A stretch of 64,000 bases of DNA from Pseudomonas tolaasii NCPPB 2192 (GTDB lineage: Bacteria; Pseudomonadota; Gammaproteobacteria; Pseudomonadales; Pseudomonadaceae): assembly GCF_002813445.1 (NCBI RefSeq), contig NZ_PHHD01000001.1:1488001-1552000 (forward strand), read 5' to 3'. Made by a program: the position numbers and the translations under genes. The notes under the pieces are model-generated. The model searched no databases. It was given only the letters and a program-made list of their open reading frames with translations, and had not been told where the DNA came from. Below are positions 27,597 to 36,149 of the stretch, in pieces (positions within the stretch are counted from its first letter, which is position 1; each line of letters starts with the position of its first letter).

Positions 27597-28148
27597 ATGG
27601 CTGAATCCGTGCCGATCAGGCGGCTGGTTACCCGCCTGCTGATCCTGGTGGTGGCCATGTTCGCCTTCGGCTTCGCCCTGGTGCCCATCTACGACGTGAT
27701 GTGCAAAGCGTTCGGTATCAACGGCAAGACCGCCGGGCAGTACGAGGGTGAGCAAATCGTCGATCCGACCCGCCAGGTGCGCGTGCAGTTTCTGTCCACC
27801 AATGCCATCGACATGGTCTGGGAATTCCACTCCAAGGCGGACGAGGTGGTGGTCAACCCCGGCGCGGTCACCGAGATGCTGTTCGTGGCTTACAACCCCA
27901 CCGACAAAGCCATGACGGCCCAGGCTGTGCCGAGCATTTCGCCGGCCGAAGCGGCGATGTATTTCCACAAGACCGAGTGTTTTTGCTTCACCCAGCAAGT
28001 GCTGCAGCCAGGTCAGCGCATCGAAATGCCCGTGCGCTTCATTGTCGATCGTGACATGCCCAAGGATGTGAAGCATTTGACCCTGGCGTACACGCTGTTC
28101 GATATCACTTCGCGCCAACCGCCGGTGGCTGTCCAAACCGGGGGCTAG
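27597..28148 (+). CDS. ctaG: Cytochrome c oxidase assembly protein CtaG (Cox11)
   Basis: 183 residues: one N-terminal membrane anchor (LVTRLLILVVAMFAFGFALVP) and a periplasmic domain with the copper-binding CFCF motif (HKTECFCFTQQVL). Cox11 delivers copper to the CuB centre of subunit I. GCGGGGTAATCGCC precedes the ATG at 27597. The open frame upstream of this start is read through the REPIN and is not part of the gene. Confidence 0.93.
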   Translation: MAESVPIRRLVTRLLILVVAMFAFGFALVPIYDVMCKAFGINGKTAGQYEGEQIVDPTRQVRVQFLSTNAIDMVWEFHSKADEVVVNPGAVTEMLFVAYNPTDKAMTAQAVPSISPAEAAMYFHKTECFCFTQQVLQPGQRIEMPVRFIVDRDMPKDVKHLTLAYTLFDITSRQPPVAVQTGG

Positions 28149-28183
28149 CTACTGTTTGCCCCCTCAATCAGGAGAGCGAATAC

Positions 28184-29071
28184 ATGTCGTCTCATGATAC
28201 GTACTACGTACCAGCGCAAAGCAAATGGCCAATAATTGCGACGTTTGGCATGTTGATCACGGTGTACGGCCTGGCCGTGTGGTTCAACGACCTGAAAGCG
28301 GCGCGCCCGGAATCCCACGGGCCGTGGATTTTTTTCATCGGCGGTCTGTTATTGGCCTACATGCTGTTCGGCTGGTTCGGCGCGGTGATCAAGGAAAGTC
28401 GCGCGGGTTTGTACAGCCCGCAGATGGACCGCTCGTTCCGCTGGGGCATGACCTGGTTCATTTTTTCCGAGGTGATGTTCTTCATCGCGTTCTTCGGTGC
28501 ACTGTTTTATGTGCGGCACATGTCCGGCCCGTGGCTGGGTGGCGAAGGCCATAAAGGCATCGCCCATATGCTGTGGCCGAATTTCGAATTTACCTGGCCG
28601 TTGCTGAATAACCCCGACCCAAAACTCTATCCCGCGCCGGAAGGCACCATCAGCCCGTGGGGCTTGCCGCTGATCAACACGATTTTGCTGGTCAGCTCCA
28701 GCGTGACCATCACCTTCGCTCACCACGCATTACGCAAAGGCCATCGCGGTGCGCTGAAAATCTGGCTGGCGATTACCGTGCTGCTGGGCTGGGCGTTTCT
28801 GGGCTTCCAGGCCGAGGAATACATCCACGCCTACAAAGAACTGGGGCTGACCCTTGGTTCCGGCGTGTATGGCGCGACGTTCTTCATGCTCACGGGGTTT
28901 CACGGCGCCCACGTGACCATCGGCACGATCATTCTGTTTGTGATGCTGATGCGCATCCTTAAAGGGCATTTCAATGCCGAGCACCAGTTCGGCTTCGAGG
29001 CGGCCAGTTGGTATTGGCACTTTGTGGATGTGGTGTGGATCGGTCTGTTTTTTTTCGTTTACGTGTTGTGA
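28184..29071 (+). CDS. coxC: Cytochrome c oxidase (aa3) subunit III
   Basis: 295 residues with about seven membrane helices, of the haem-copper oxidase subunit III family; it binds no metal and stabilises subunit I. Motifs FEVMFFIAFFGALFYVRH-type (SEVMFFIAFFGA), FHGAHVTIGT and the terminal SWYWHFVDVVWIGLFFFVYV are typical. CAGGAGAGCGAATAC precedes the ATG. Last structural gene of the oxidase. Confidence 0.96.
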   Translation: MSSHDTYYVPAQSKWPIIATFGMLITVYGLAVWFNDLKAARPESHGPWIFFIGGLLLAYMLFGWFGAVIKESRAGLYSPQMDRSFRWGMTWFIFSEVMFFIAFFGALFYVRHMSGPWLGGEGHKGIAHMLWPNFEFTWPLLNNPDPKLYPAPEGTISPWGLPLINTILLVSSSVTITFAHHALRKGHRGALKIWLAITVLLGWAFLGFQAEEYIHAYKELGLTLGSGVYGATFFMLTGFHGAHVTIGTIILFVMLMRILKGHFNAEHQFGFEAASWYWHFVDVVWIGLFFFVYVL

Positions 29072-29077
29072 GGCGCT

Positions 29078-29281
29078 CTACCACGGCGCATGCGACACCA
29101 GTTGGCCGCTGAAAAAGCCCCAGGCGATCAACCCGACGGTGATTGCGGCCAGCACCACACGCACGGTCAGGGCGGTGACGAGGCGGTTGGAGTTGCCCTC
29201 GTCCTTGACCAGAAAGAACAAGCCACTGAACAGGCTCACGACAGTCGCGATCAGCATCAGGGCAATGGCTGCTTTGAGCAT
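29078..29281 (-). CDS. Small twin-transmembrane protein (DUF2909)
   Basis: 67 residues from the ATG at 29281: two membrane helices (LKAAIALMLIATVVSLFSGLFFLV and RVVLAAITVGLIAWGFFSG) joined by a short charged loop KDEGNSNR. It fits the DUF2909 family often found beside cox genes. It is on the opposite strand between coxC and the SURF1 gene, so its transcript runs against the operon. Function unknown; a role in oxidase assembly is inferred from location only. Confidence 0.8.
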   Translation of the reverse strand: MLKAAIALMLIATVVSLFSGLFFLVKDEGNSNRLVTALTVRVVLAAITVGLIAWGFFSGQLVSHAPW

Positions 29282-29333
29282 GGTCAGGTTCCATTCGGAT
29301 GGGCGGGCAATGAAAACAAGTATAGCCAGCGCC

Positions 29334-30074
29334 ATGAAACGCTTTCGCCCAGGTATCGCACCGACACTGGTGGTGATGCTGCTGCTGCCGTTGATGGTGG
29401 GTCTGGGCTTCTGGCAACTGTCGCGCGGCCATGAGAAACAGCGGCTGGTGGACAGCTATGCCGAGCGCCGCGTAGCGCAACCCATCAGCAGTGCACAGCT
29501 CAACGACATGACGGACCCGGCTTTTCGCCGCGTTCATCTGCGCGGCCAATTCGACGGCGAACACAGCGTATTGCTCGACAACCGCATGCGTGACGGCAAA
29601 GCCGGCGTAGAGCTGTTGCAACCCTTCCACGATCAGGCCAGCGGCCAGTGGCTGTTGCTCAACCGCGGCTGGTTGCCCTGGCCTGACCGGCGCACGCCAC
29701 CGGTCTTCACCACACCCGATCAGCCTGTGAACCTCGACGCCTGGGTCTACGTAGCCCCCGGCGAAACCTTCCAGCTGCACGCCGACCCGACGAGCGCCCA
29801 ATGGCCGCGCCTGCTCACCGCCCTGCACCCCGCCGCACTGTGGGCAGAGCTGGGCCGCAGCGGTTTCGCCTACGAGCTGCGTGCCGAAGCCGGCCCCGGC
29901 ACGTATGACACCGCATGGGCGGTGGTCGCCATGGGGCCGGAAAAACACGTGGGGTACGCCGTGCAGTGGTTCGCCATGTCGCTGGCGCTGCTCGCGCTTT
30001 ACCTCTACCTCGGACTGCATAACAAAAAGGAGACGCACCATGGGCGCGGCCACGAATCCACTCAACATGTCTGA
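29334..30074 (+). CDS. SURF1-family oxidase assembly protein
   Basis: 246 residues with the SURF1 layout: N-terminal helix (LVVMLLLPLMVGLGFWQL), a periplasmic domain and a C-terminal helix (AVQWFAMSLALLALYLYLGL). SURF1 helps insert haem a into subunit I. The start at 29334 fits the family N-terminus MKRFRPG; an ATG eight codons upstream (29310) is preceded by purine-rich GGGCGGG and is a real alternative. Its end overlaps the next gene by 35 bp. Confidence 0.88.
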   Translation: MKRFRPGIAPTLVVMLLLPLMVGLGFWQLSRGHEKQRLVDSYAERRVAQPISSAQLNDMTDPAFRRVHLRGQFDGEHSVLLDNRMRDGKAGVELLQPFHDQASGQWLLLNRGWLPWPDRRTPPVFTTPDQPVNLDAWVYVAPGETFQLHADPTSAQWPRLLTALHPAALWAELGRSGFAYELRAEAGPGTYDTAWAVVAMGPEKHVGYAVQWFAMSLALLALYLYLGLHNKKETHHGRGHESTQHV

Positions 30075-30624
30075 GGTGCCGGACCGCCGCAAAGGCCGCT
30101 GGCAACTGATCCTGATCCTGATGATGGTGATCGGCCCCATGGCGCTGGCCACCTTCATGTACAAGCTGCAGTTCTGGGTGCCCGACAGCCGCAGCTACCA
30201 CGGCGAGATGATTGGCAATGGCCAGACCCGCGCCGACATTGGCGTGCAGGCCGATGAAGGGCGCTGGCAACTGTTGGTGACGGCGCCTGCTGCCTGCGTC
30301 GCCGAGTGCCAGCAACTGGTGTATCTGGCGCGCCAACTGCAGATCAGCCTGGGCCGCGATGCTTCCCGCGCCACCCACGCCCTGGCCAGCGCTCAACCGG
30401 TCAGCACTGAATACGAGACCAAACTGAAGGCCGAATACCCGCAACTGCAACGCTGTTCGCTGGACCTCTCGACGTTCAGCAAAAACGCCGCGGCGCCCGG
30501 CAATGCGCAACTGTGGATCGTCGATCCCCACGGCAACCTGGTGCTGCGCTACGACGCCAAGGTCAAGGGCAAGGACCTGCTCAACGACCTGCGCCACCTG
30601 CTGAAGCTGTCCAATATCGGATAA
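30040..30624 (+). CDS. Cox-cluster conserved hypothetical membrane protein
   Basis: 194 residues with one membrane helix (LILILMMVIGPMALATFMY) and a periplasmic thioredoxin-like part containing CVAEC (about residues 87-91), a CX3C pair similar in spacing to SCO proteins. It lies between SURF1 and ctaA in pseudomonads. AAAGGAGACGCACC before the ATG is strong, and the gene overlaps the SURF1 gene. A role in copper or thiol chemistry during oxidase assembly is possible but unproven. Confidence 0.78.
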   Translation: MGAATNPLNMSEVPDRRKGRWQLILILMMVIGPMALATFMYKLQFWVPDSRSYHGEMIGNGQTRADIGVQADEGRWQLLVTAPAACVAECQQLVYLARQLQISLGRDASRATHALASAQPVSTEYETKLKAEYPQLQRCSLDLSTFSKNAAAPGNAQLWIVDPHGNLVLRYDAKVKGKDLLNDLRHLLKLSNIG

Positions 30625-30634
30625 GGGCACCGTC

Positions 30635-31714
30635 ATGGCCAAACCTGGATTTCGCCTCGCGTTGTTTGCCACCTTACTGGCGCTGATTGTCGTACTGCTC
30701 GGTGCCTATACGCGCCTGACCCACGCCGGGCTCGGCTGCCCGGACTGGCCGGGCTGCTACGGCTTTATCAGCGTGCCCAAAACCGAAGCCCAACTGGCGC
30801 ACGCCGAGCTGCATTTTCCCGACACGCCCGTGGAGGCCGACAAGGGCTGGGCCGAGATGACCCATCGCTATTTCGCCGGCACTTTGGGTTTGCTGATCGT
30901 GCTGCTGGCGGCGCGTTCGTGGAGCCATCGGCGCGATCCGGGCCAGCCGGTGAAACTGCCACTGTTTGTGTTGGCGGTGGTCTTTGCCCAGGCGGCCTTC
31001 GGCATGTGGACGGTGACGTTGAAGCTCTGGCCGCAAGTGGTCACGGGCCATTTATTGGGCGGTTTCGCGACCTTGAGCCTGTTGTTTTTGCTGACGCTGC
31101 GGTTGTCCGGCGTGCTGCCCGCGCTGATCGTGCCCAAACGCCTGCAATATTGGGCTACGGCCGGGTTGGTATTGGTGATCGGGCAGATTGCGCTGGGCGG
31201 TTGGGTCAGTTCCAACTACGCGGCGGTGGCCTGCATTGATCTGCCGACCTGCCACGGCGAATGGTGGCCGGCGGCGGACTTTGCCAACGGTTTTCACCTC
31301 ACCCAGCACATCGGCCCGAATTACCTCGGCGGGCAACTCGACAGTGATGCGCGTACAGCCATTCACCTGACCCATCGCATCGGCGCGGTAATTGTCACGT
31401 TGGTGCTGCTGGGGCTGGCGTGGCAGCTCAAAGGGGTTGGCATGACCCGTCTGGCGGGCTTGCTGCTGATCGCCCTGGCCACGCAAATCTGCCTGGGGCT
31501 GAGCAATGTGTATTTCCACCTGCCACTGCCTGTGGCGGTGGCGCATAACGCCGGCGGCGCCGCGTTGTTGCTCAGCCTGGTGCTGGTCAATTATCACGCG
31601 CGCACCAGCCTGGTTCGGGTGCGCAACCCGTCGCGCTTCGGCTGGCGTTTTATCCCGCGCAAACAGGTGTCGGGCCTCATCACCCTTAAAGGAGAGATGC
31701 CATGGCGGCCCTGA
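30635..31714 (+). CDS. ctaA: Haem A synthase (Cox15)
   Basis: 359-residue, eight-helix membrane enzyme that oxidises haem O to haem A. Two four-helix halves each carry conserved His: EMTHRYFAGTLG and GHLLGG in the first, HLTHRIGAVIV and AHNAGGAALL in the second. The periplasmic loop cysteines (LGCPDWPGCYG) are typical. Its 3' end overlaps cyoE by 13 bp, showing coupling of the last two haem A steps. Confidence 0.95.
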   Translation: MAKPGFRLALFATLLALIVVLLGAYTRLTHAGLGCPDWPGCYGFISVPKTEAQLAHAELHFPDTPVEADKGWAEMTHRYFAGTLGLLIVLLAARSWSHRRDPGQPVKLPLFVLAVVFAQAAFGMWTVTLKLWPQVVTGHLLGGFATLSLLFLLTLRLSGVLPALIVPKRLQYWATAGLVLVIGQIALGGWVSSNYAAVACIDLPTCHGEWWPAADFANGFHLTQHIGPNYLGGQLDSDARTAIHLTHRIGAVIVTLVLLGLAWQLKGVGMTRLAGLLLIALATQICLGLSNVYFHLPLPVAVAHNAGGAALLLSLVLVNYHARTSLVRVRNPSRFGWRFIPRKQVSGLITLKGEMPWRP

Positions 31715-32601
31715 TCGGCACCCGTCACCGTCAGGCGATCTGGCGTGACTATCTGGAGCTGACCAAGCCGAAGGTGGTGGTGTTGATGCTCATCACCTCT
31801 TTGGTCGGTATGTTCCTTGCCACCCGCGCTGGAGTGCCCTGGACGGTACTTGTTTTCGGTAACTTGGGGATCGCCTTGTGTGCCGGTGGCGCGGCGGCGG
31901 TCAACCATGTGGTGGACCGGCGTATCGATGCGGTGATGGCGCGAACCCATAAGCGGCCGATGGCAGAAGGGCGCGTATCGCCGGTTGCTGCGCTGGCGTT
32001 TGCATTGTTTCTGGCTGTTGCCGGTTTGGCGTTGCTGCTGGCGTTTACCAACCCGTTGGCGGCCTGGCTGACGTTGGCGTCTCTGCTCGGCTATGCGGTG
32101 ATCTACACCGGTTTTCTCAAGCGAGCGACGCCGCAAAACATCGTCATCGGTGGCCTCGCCGGTGCCGCGCCGCCCTTGTTGGGCTGGGTCGCTGTGACGG
32201 GTCATGTCAGCGCCGAGCCCTTGCTGCTGGTGTTGATCATCTTCGCCTGGACCCCGCCGCACTTCTGGGCCCTGGCCATTCACCGCAAGGAGGAATACGC
32301 CAAGGCCGACATTCCCATGCTGCCCGTCACCCACGGCGAGCATTACACCAAGGTGCATATCCTGCTCTACACCTTCGCCCTGCTGGCGGTGAGCCTGATG
32401 CCCTACGTCATCCACATGAGCGGCCTGTTGTACCTCGCCTGCGCGCTCGTATTGGGCGCGCGCTTTCTGCAATGGGCCTGTGTGCTGTACCGTGGCACCC
32501 AGCCGCACGCGGCGATCAACACGTTCAAGTACTCTATCTGGTACTTGTTGCTGCTGTTTATCGCCCTGCTCGTAGACCACTACTTACTGTTGAACCTATG
32601 A
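31702..32601 (+). CDS. cyoE: Protohaem IX farnesyltransferase (haem O synthase)
   Basis: 299-residue UbiA-family prenyltransferase with nine membrane helices; it adds farnesyl to haem B to make haem O. The prenyl diphosphate motif is NHVVDRRIDAVMARTHKRPMA and the second motif is YTGFLKRATPQN. AAAGGAGAGATGCC before the ATG is a good ribosome binding site although it lies within ctaA. Also called ctaB. Its stop overlaps the SCO gene start by four bases. Confidence 0.95.
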   Translation: MAALIGTRHRQAIWRDYLELTKPKVVVLMLITSLVGMFLATRAGVPWTVLVFGNLGIALCAGGAAAVNHVVDRRIDAVMARTHKRPMAEGRVSPVAALAFALFLAVAGLALLLAFTNPLAAWLTLASLLGYAVIYTGFLKRATPQNIVIGGLAGAAPPLLGWVAVTGHVSAEPLLLVLIIFAWTPPHFWALAIHRKEEYAKADIPMLPVTHGEHYTKVHILLYTFALLAVSLMPYVIHMSGLLYLACALVLGARFLQWACVLYRGTQPHAAINTFKYSIWYLLLLFIALLVDHYLLLNL

Positions 32602-33233
32602 CCCGAACTCAAAAAACCGTCTTTATCCTGGTGGCCATCGTCGCGTTGATCATGGGCCTGACCGTCAACAAAGTACTCTCGGGCAGAGGCCAGGGCGACC
32701 CCACCGCGCTGATCGATGCCGGCATCATCCTGCTGCCGCAAAGCCGTCAGTTGCCGCCCGTGACCATGACCAATCAAGACGGCCAGCCGGTGGTGGTCAA
32801 CGAGCTGAAAGGCAAGTGGAGCCTGCTGTTCTTTGGCTACACCTTCTGCCCGGACATTTGCCCGACCACCCTCGCCCAACTTCGCCAGATCAAGAGCGAG
32901 CTGCCCAAAGAGGCTGTGGATAACCTGCAGGTGATTCTGGTCAGCGTCGACCCGAACCGCGACACCCCGGCACAGCTCAAGCAATACCTGGGCTACTTCG
33001 ACCCGCAATTTGAAGGCTTGACCGGCGCGAATGTGGACGATGTACAGAAGGTCTCGAATGCCGTGAGCATCCCGTTCATTCCGGCCGACACCAGCAAGCC
33101 GAACTACACCGTGGACCACAGCGGCAACCTGGCGGTGATCGGGCCGGACGGCACGCAGCGCGGGTTTATTCGTGCGCCGTTGAATAACCAGAAGCTGGTG
33201 GTGCAACTGCCGATGCTGCTACAGCGTAAATAA
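32598..33233 (+). CDS. SCO1/SenC-type copper chaperone
   Basis: 211 residues: N-terminal membrane anchor (VFILVAIVALIMGLTV), then a periplasmic thioredoxin-fold domain with the copper site CPDIC (CX3C, in TFCPDICPTT) and the conserved His in YTVDHSGN. SCO proteins metallate or reduce CuA of subunit II. Last gene of the cox-assembly run, ATGA overlap with cyoE. The block ends here in a 180-bp stretch with a palindromic element. Confidence 0.94.
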   Translation: MTRTQKTVFILVAIVALIMGLTVNKVLSGRGQGDPTALIDAGIILLPQSRQLPPVTMTNQDGQPVVVNELKGKWSLLFFGYTFCPDICPTTLAQLRQIKSELPKEAVDNLQVILVSVDPNRDTPAQLKQYLGYFDPQFEGLTGANVDDVQKVSNAVSIPFIPADTSKPNYTVDHSGNLAVIGPDGTQRGFIRAPLNNQKLVVQLPMLLQRK

Positions 33234-33269
33234 CGACCAACACAAAACAAATGTGGGAGCGGGCTCGAC

Positions 33270-33383
33270 GATCGTTCCCACGCTCTGCGTGGGAATGCCG
33301 CCGTGGACGCTCTGCGTCCGCTCTTGAGGGTCGTAACGCGGAGCGTCACAGGATGCATTCCCACGCGGAGCGTGGGAACGATC
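33270..33383. repeat. 114-bp palindromic intergenic element, copy B
   Basis: Same element as 1239-1350 but in the other orientation. The ends are GATCGTTCCCACGCTCTGCG and its complement, the inner arms are GACGCTCTGCGTC and AACGCGGAGCGTC. Immediately to its left, 33253-33266 reads TGTGGGAGCGGGCT, the beginning of a REP sequence that breaks off where the element begins, as if the element had entered a REP. It lies between the convergent SCO and metQ genes. Confidence 0.85.
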
Positions 33384-33415
33384 ATGATCTCCGGTGTGTG
33401 GGAGATCGAATCGCG

Positions 33416-34189
33416 TTAGAACGCCGGCTTGATCGCGCCTTTGTACTTCTCTTCGATGAATTGCTTCACTTCAGGCGTGTGCAGGGCGGCTACCAGCTTC
33501 TTCACGGCGTCCGAATCCTTGTTGTCTTCGCGGGTCACCAGGATGTTCACGTAAGGCGAGTCGCTGCCTTCGATCACCAGGGCGTCCTTGGACGGGTCCA
33601 GTTTGGCTTCCAGCGCGTAGTTGGTGTTGATCAGCGCCAGGTCGACCTGGGTCAGCACGCGTGGCAGGGTGGCGGCTTCCAGTTCGCGGAATTTCAGGTT
33701 TTTCGGATTGCCGGTGATGTCCTTGATGGTCGACAGGATGTTCGTCGGGTCCTTCAGGGTGATCAGACCGTTCTTGGCCAGCAGCAACAGCGCACGGCCG
33801 CCGTTGGTGGCGTCGTTCGGGATCACGACGTTGGCACCGCTCGGCAGCTCGTCCAGTTTCTTGTATTTGCTGGAGTAGGCGCCCAGAGGCTCCAGGTGCA
33901 CAGCGCCAACGCTCACCAGGTGCGTGCCCTTGGCCTTGTTGAACTCATCGAGGTACGGCTGGTGCTGGAAGAAGTTGGCGTCCAGGCGCTTTTCAGCCAC
34001 CTGTACGTTCGGCTGCACGTAGTCGGTGAAGACCTTGACCTGCAAATCCACGCCTTCTTTGGCCAGCGCAGGTTTCACGAATTCGAGGATTTCCGCGTGC
34101 GGCACAGGCGACGCGGCGACCGTGATGGTCTCGGCGGCGTGGGCCGAAAAAGCGGCAACGGCAGCGAAAGCAACCAGTAGTTTTTTCAT
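33416..34189 (-). CDS. metQ: Methionine ABC transporter substrate-binding protein
   Basis: 257 residues from the ATG at 34189, with AAGGAG upstream. NlpA/MetQ family periplasmic binding protein for methionine (D and L). The signal peptide ends AFSAHA with no lipobox cysteine, so the protein should be soluble in the periplasm, whereas most MetQ are lipoproteins. Motifs HQPYLDEFN and LINTNYALEA are typical. Third gene of metN-metI-metQ. Confidence 0.92.
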   Translation of the reverse strand: MKKLLVAFAAVAAFSAHAAETITVAASPVPHAEILEFVKPALAKEGVDLQVKVFTDYVQPNVQVAEKRLDANFFQHQPYLDEFNKAKGTHLVSVGAVHLEPLGAYSSKYKKLDELPSGANVVIPNDATNGGRALLLLAKNGLITLKDPTNILSTIKDITGNPKNLKFRELEAATLPRVLTQVDLALINTNYALEAKLDPSKDALVIEGSDSPYVNILVTREDNKDSDAVKKLVAALHTPEVKQFIEEKYKGAIKPAF

Positions 34190-34239
34190 CCAGCAAGCTC
34201 CTTGTTCGGGCATGGGCCGGCGGGGGCCGGCCATGGCCG

Positions 34240-34914
34240 TTATTTTCGAGAAAAGTGCACCACCAGCTTGTCGCCGACGGTCTGCAGAATTTGCACCAGG
34301 ATCAACAGCATCACGACGGTGACCACCATCACGTCGGTTTGGAAGCGCTGGTAACCAAAGCGGATCGCCAGGTCACCCAGGCCACCGGCACCGACGACAC
34401 CGGCCATCGCTGTGTAGGAAACCAGTGTAATCGCCGTCACCGTAATCGCTGCAAAAATGCCGGGGCGCGCTTCGGGCAGCAAGGCGTTGGTGATGATCTG
34501 GCGCGTGGTGGCACCCATGGACTGGGTGGCTTCGATGATGCCGCGGTCCACTTCACGCAAGGCGGTTTCCACCAACCGCGCAAAGAATGGCGTGGCGCCC
34601 ACGACCAACGGCGGAATCGCACCGGCCACGCCCAGCGAAGTGCCGGTGAGCAGGACGGTGAACGGGATCATCACGATCAACAGAATGATGAACGGCAGCG
34701 AGCGCAGGATGTTCACGATCAGCGACAAAAACGCGTACAGGCCCTTTTGTTCGAACAGCTGGCGCGGGCTGGTGAGGAACAACAGTACGCCCAGCGGCAG
34801 ACCAAGTACCACAGTGAACAGCAGCGAACCGAACAGCATGGTCATGGTGTCGCCGGTGGCGAGCCAGATTTCCGACCAGTCGATATTGGCGAAGAAACTC
34901 AACAAAATATCCAT
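34240..34914 (-). CDS. metI: Methionine ABC transporter permease
   Basis: 224 residues with about five membrane helices and the binding-protein-dependent permease signature near EATQSMGATTRQIITNALLPEA, which contacts MetN. It pairs with MetN to form the methionine import channel in the inner membrane. The ATG overlaps the metN stop by one base (TAATG). Confidence 0.95.
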   Translation of the reverse strand: MDILLSFFANIDWSEIWLATGDTMTMLFGSLLFTVVLGLPLGVLLFLTSPRQLFEQKGLYAFLSLIVNILRSLPFIILLIVMIPFTVLLTGTSLGVAGAIPPLVVGATPFFARLVETALREVDRGIIEATQSMGATTRQIITNALLPEARPGIFAAITVTAITLVSYTAMAGVVGAGGLGDLAIRFGYQRFQTDVMVVTVVMLLILVQILQTVGDKLVVHFSRK

Positions 34915-35921
34915 TAGCGCAGAACCTCCATGTGGACGTCTGCCGCAGTGAAGCGGGCGAAGGCGGCTTCCATGTCCCCACCGGTCACGGCGAGGGTCAG
35001 TTGGCCGTAGGGCGTGTCTTTGATGTGGTCGATGCGACCGGCGAGGATGCTGTAGTCCACACCCGTTTCACGGGCGACGGTACCGAGCAAGGGCGCGTAG
35101 GTCGCTTCGCCCTGGAACGTCAGACGCACGATGCGGCCCGGCACATGGGCGAACACATCGCGTTGCTCGCCTTCATCGACCTGCTCGGCTTCTTGCACGA
35201 AGCGTTTGGTGGTCGGGTGCTGCGGGTGCAGGAACACGTCGGCCACCGAGCCTTGCTCGACGATGACGCCGGCGTCCATCACGGCCACCTGGTCGCAGAC
35301 GCGGCGGATCACGTCCATTTCATGGGTGATCAGCACGATGGTCAGCTTCAGCTCACGGTTGATCTCGGCCAGCAATTTCAGCACTGAGGCGGTGGTCTGC
35401 GGGTCGAGGGCGCTGGTGGCTTCGTCACACAGCAGGATTTTTGGCTTGGTCGCCAGGGCGCGGGCGATGCCGACGCGCTGCTTCTGGCCGCCGGACAACT
35501 GCGCCGGGTACTTTTTGGCGTGGTCCGACAGGCCGACACGGGCGAGCAGTTCAGCCACGCGCAGCTCGATTTCCTTGCGCGACAGTTCGCCGGCCAGGGT
35601 CAGTGGCAGCGCCACGTTGTCGGCGACGGTTTTGGACGCCAGCAGGTTGAAGTGCTGGAAAATCATGCCCACCTGCTGGCGGAACCGGCGCAGGCCGTTG
35701 GCGTCCAGCGCGGTGACTTCTTCACCATCAACCGTAATCTGGCCGCCGCTCGGTTCTTCGAGGCGGTTGATCAGGCGCAGCAGGGTGCTTTTACCCGCAC
35801 CCGAATGGCCGATCAGGCCAAACACCTGGCCGTTTTCGACGCGCAGGCTGGTGGGGTGCAGGGCGGGGATATCCCTACCGGCAACGCGGTAGGTTTTATG
35901 GACGTTTTGAAACTCGATCAC
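34914..35921 (-). CDS. metN: Methionine ABC transporter ATP-binding protein
   Basis: 335 residues: ABC ATPase domain with Walker A GHSGAGKSTLLR, signature LSGGQKQR and Walker B ILLCDEATSALDP, then the C-terminal NIL/ACT-like domain (about residues 265-335) that binds methionine and inhibits transport when the cell is replete. First gene of the operon, so the promoter lies in the 228-bp gap before katE. Starts at ATG 35921; a purine stretch lies upstream. Confidence 0.95.
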   Translation of the reverse strand: MIEFQNVHKTYRVAGRDIPALHPTSLRVENGQVFGLIGHSGAGKSTLLRLINRLEEPSGGQITVDGEEVTALDANGLRRFRQQVGMIFQHFNLLASKTVADNVALPLTLAGELSRKEIELRVAELLARVGLSDHAKKYPAQLSGGQKQRVGIARALATKPKILLCDEATSALDPQTTASVLKLLAEINRELKLTIVLITHEMDVIRRVCDQVAVMDAGVIVEQGSVADVFLHPQHPTTKRFVQEAEQVDEGEQRDVFAHVPGRIVRLTFQGEATYAPLLGTVARETGVDYSILAGRIDHIKDTPYGQLTLAVTGGDMEAAFARFTAADVHMEVLR

Positions 35922-36149
35922 GTAGCGAACCTTGTGGGGCGCATGGAAAAGGGATCAGCGGTTAGCCGGGCGCGCATTTTAGCCTGTCCGTATAGCGTTT
36001 CTTAGCATTTATTTCGCATTCATCCAGCGATTTGGCAATAACGCGATCAAAGGTCATAAAAAAGGAACGGCCCAAAACCTCATCAGTCACTACTTAAGCC
36101 ACTCAATTTCCCGGGTGCCGTGCCTGGGTCTGATAAGGAGTTTTGACTG

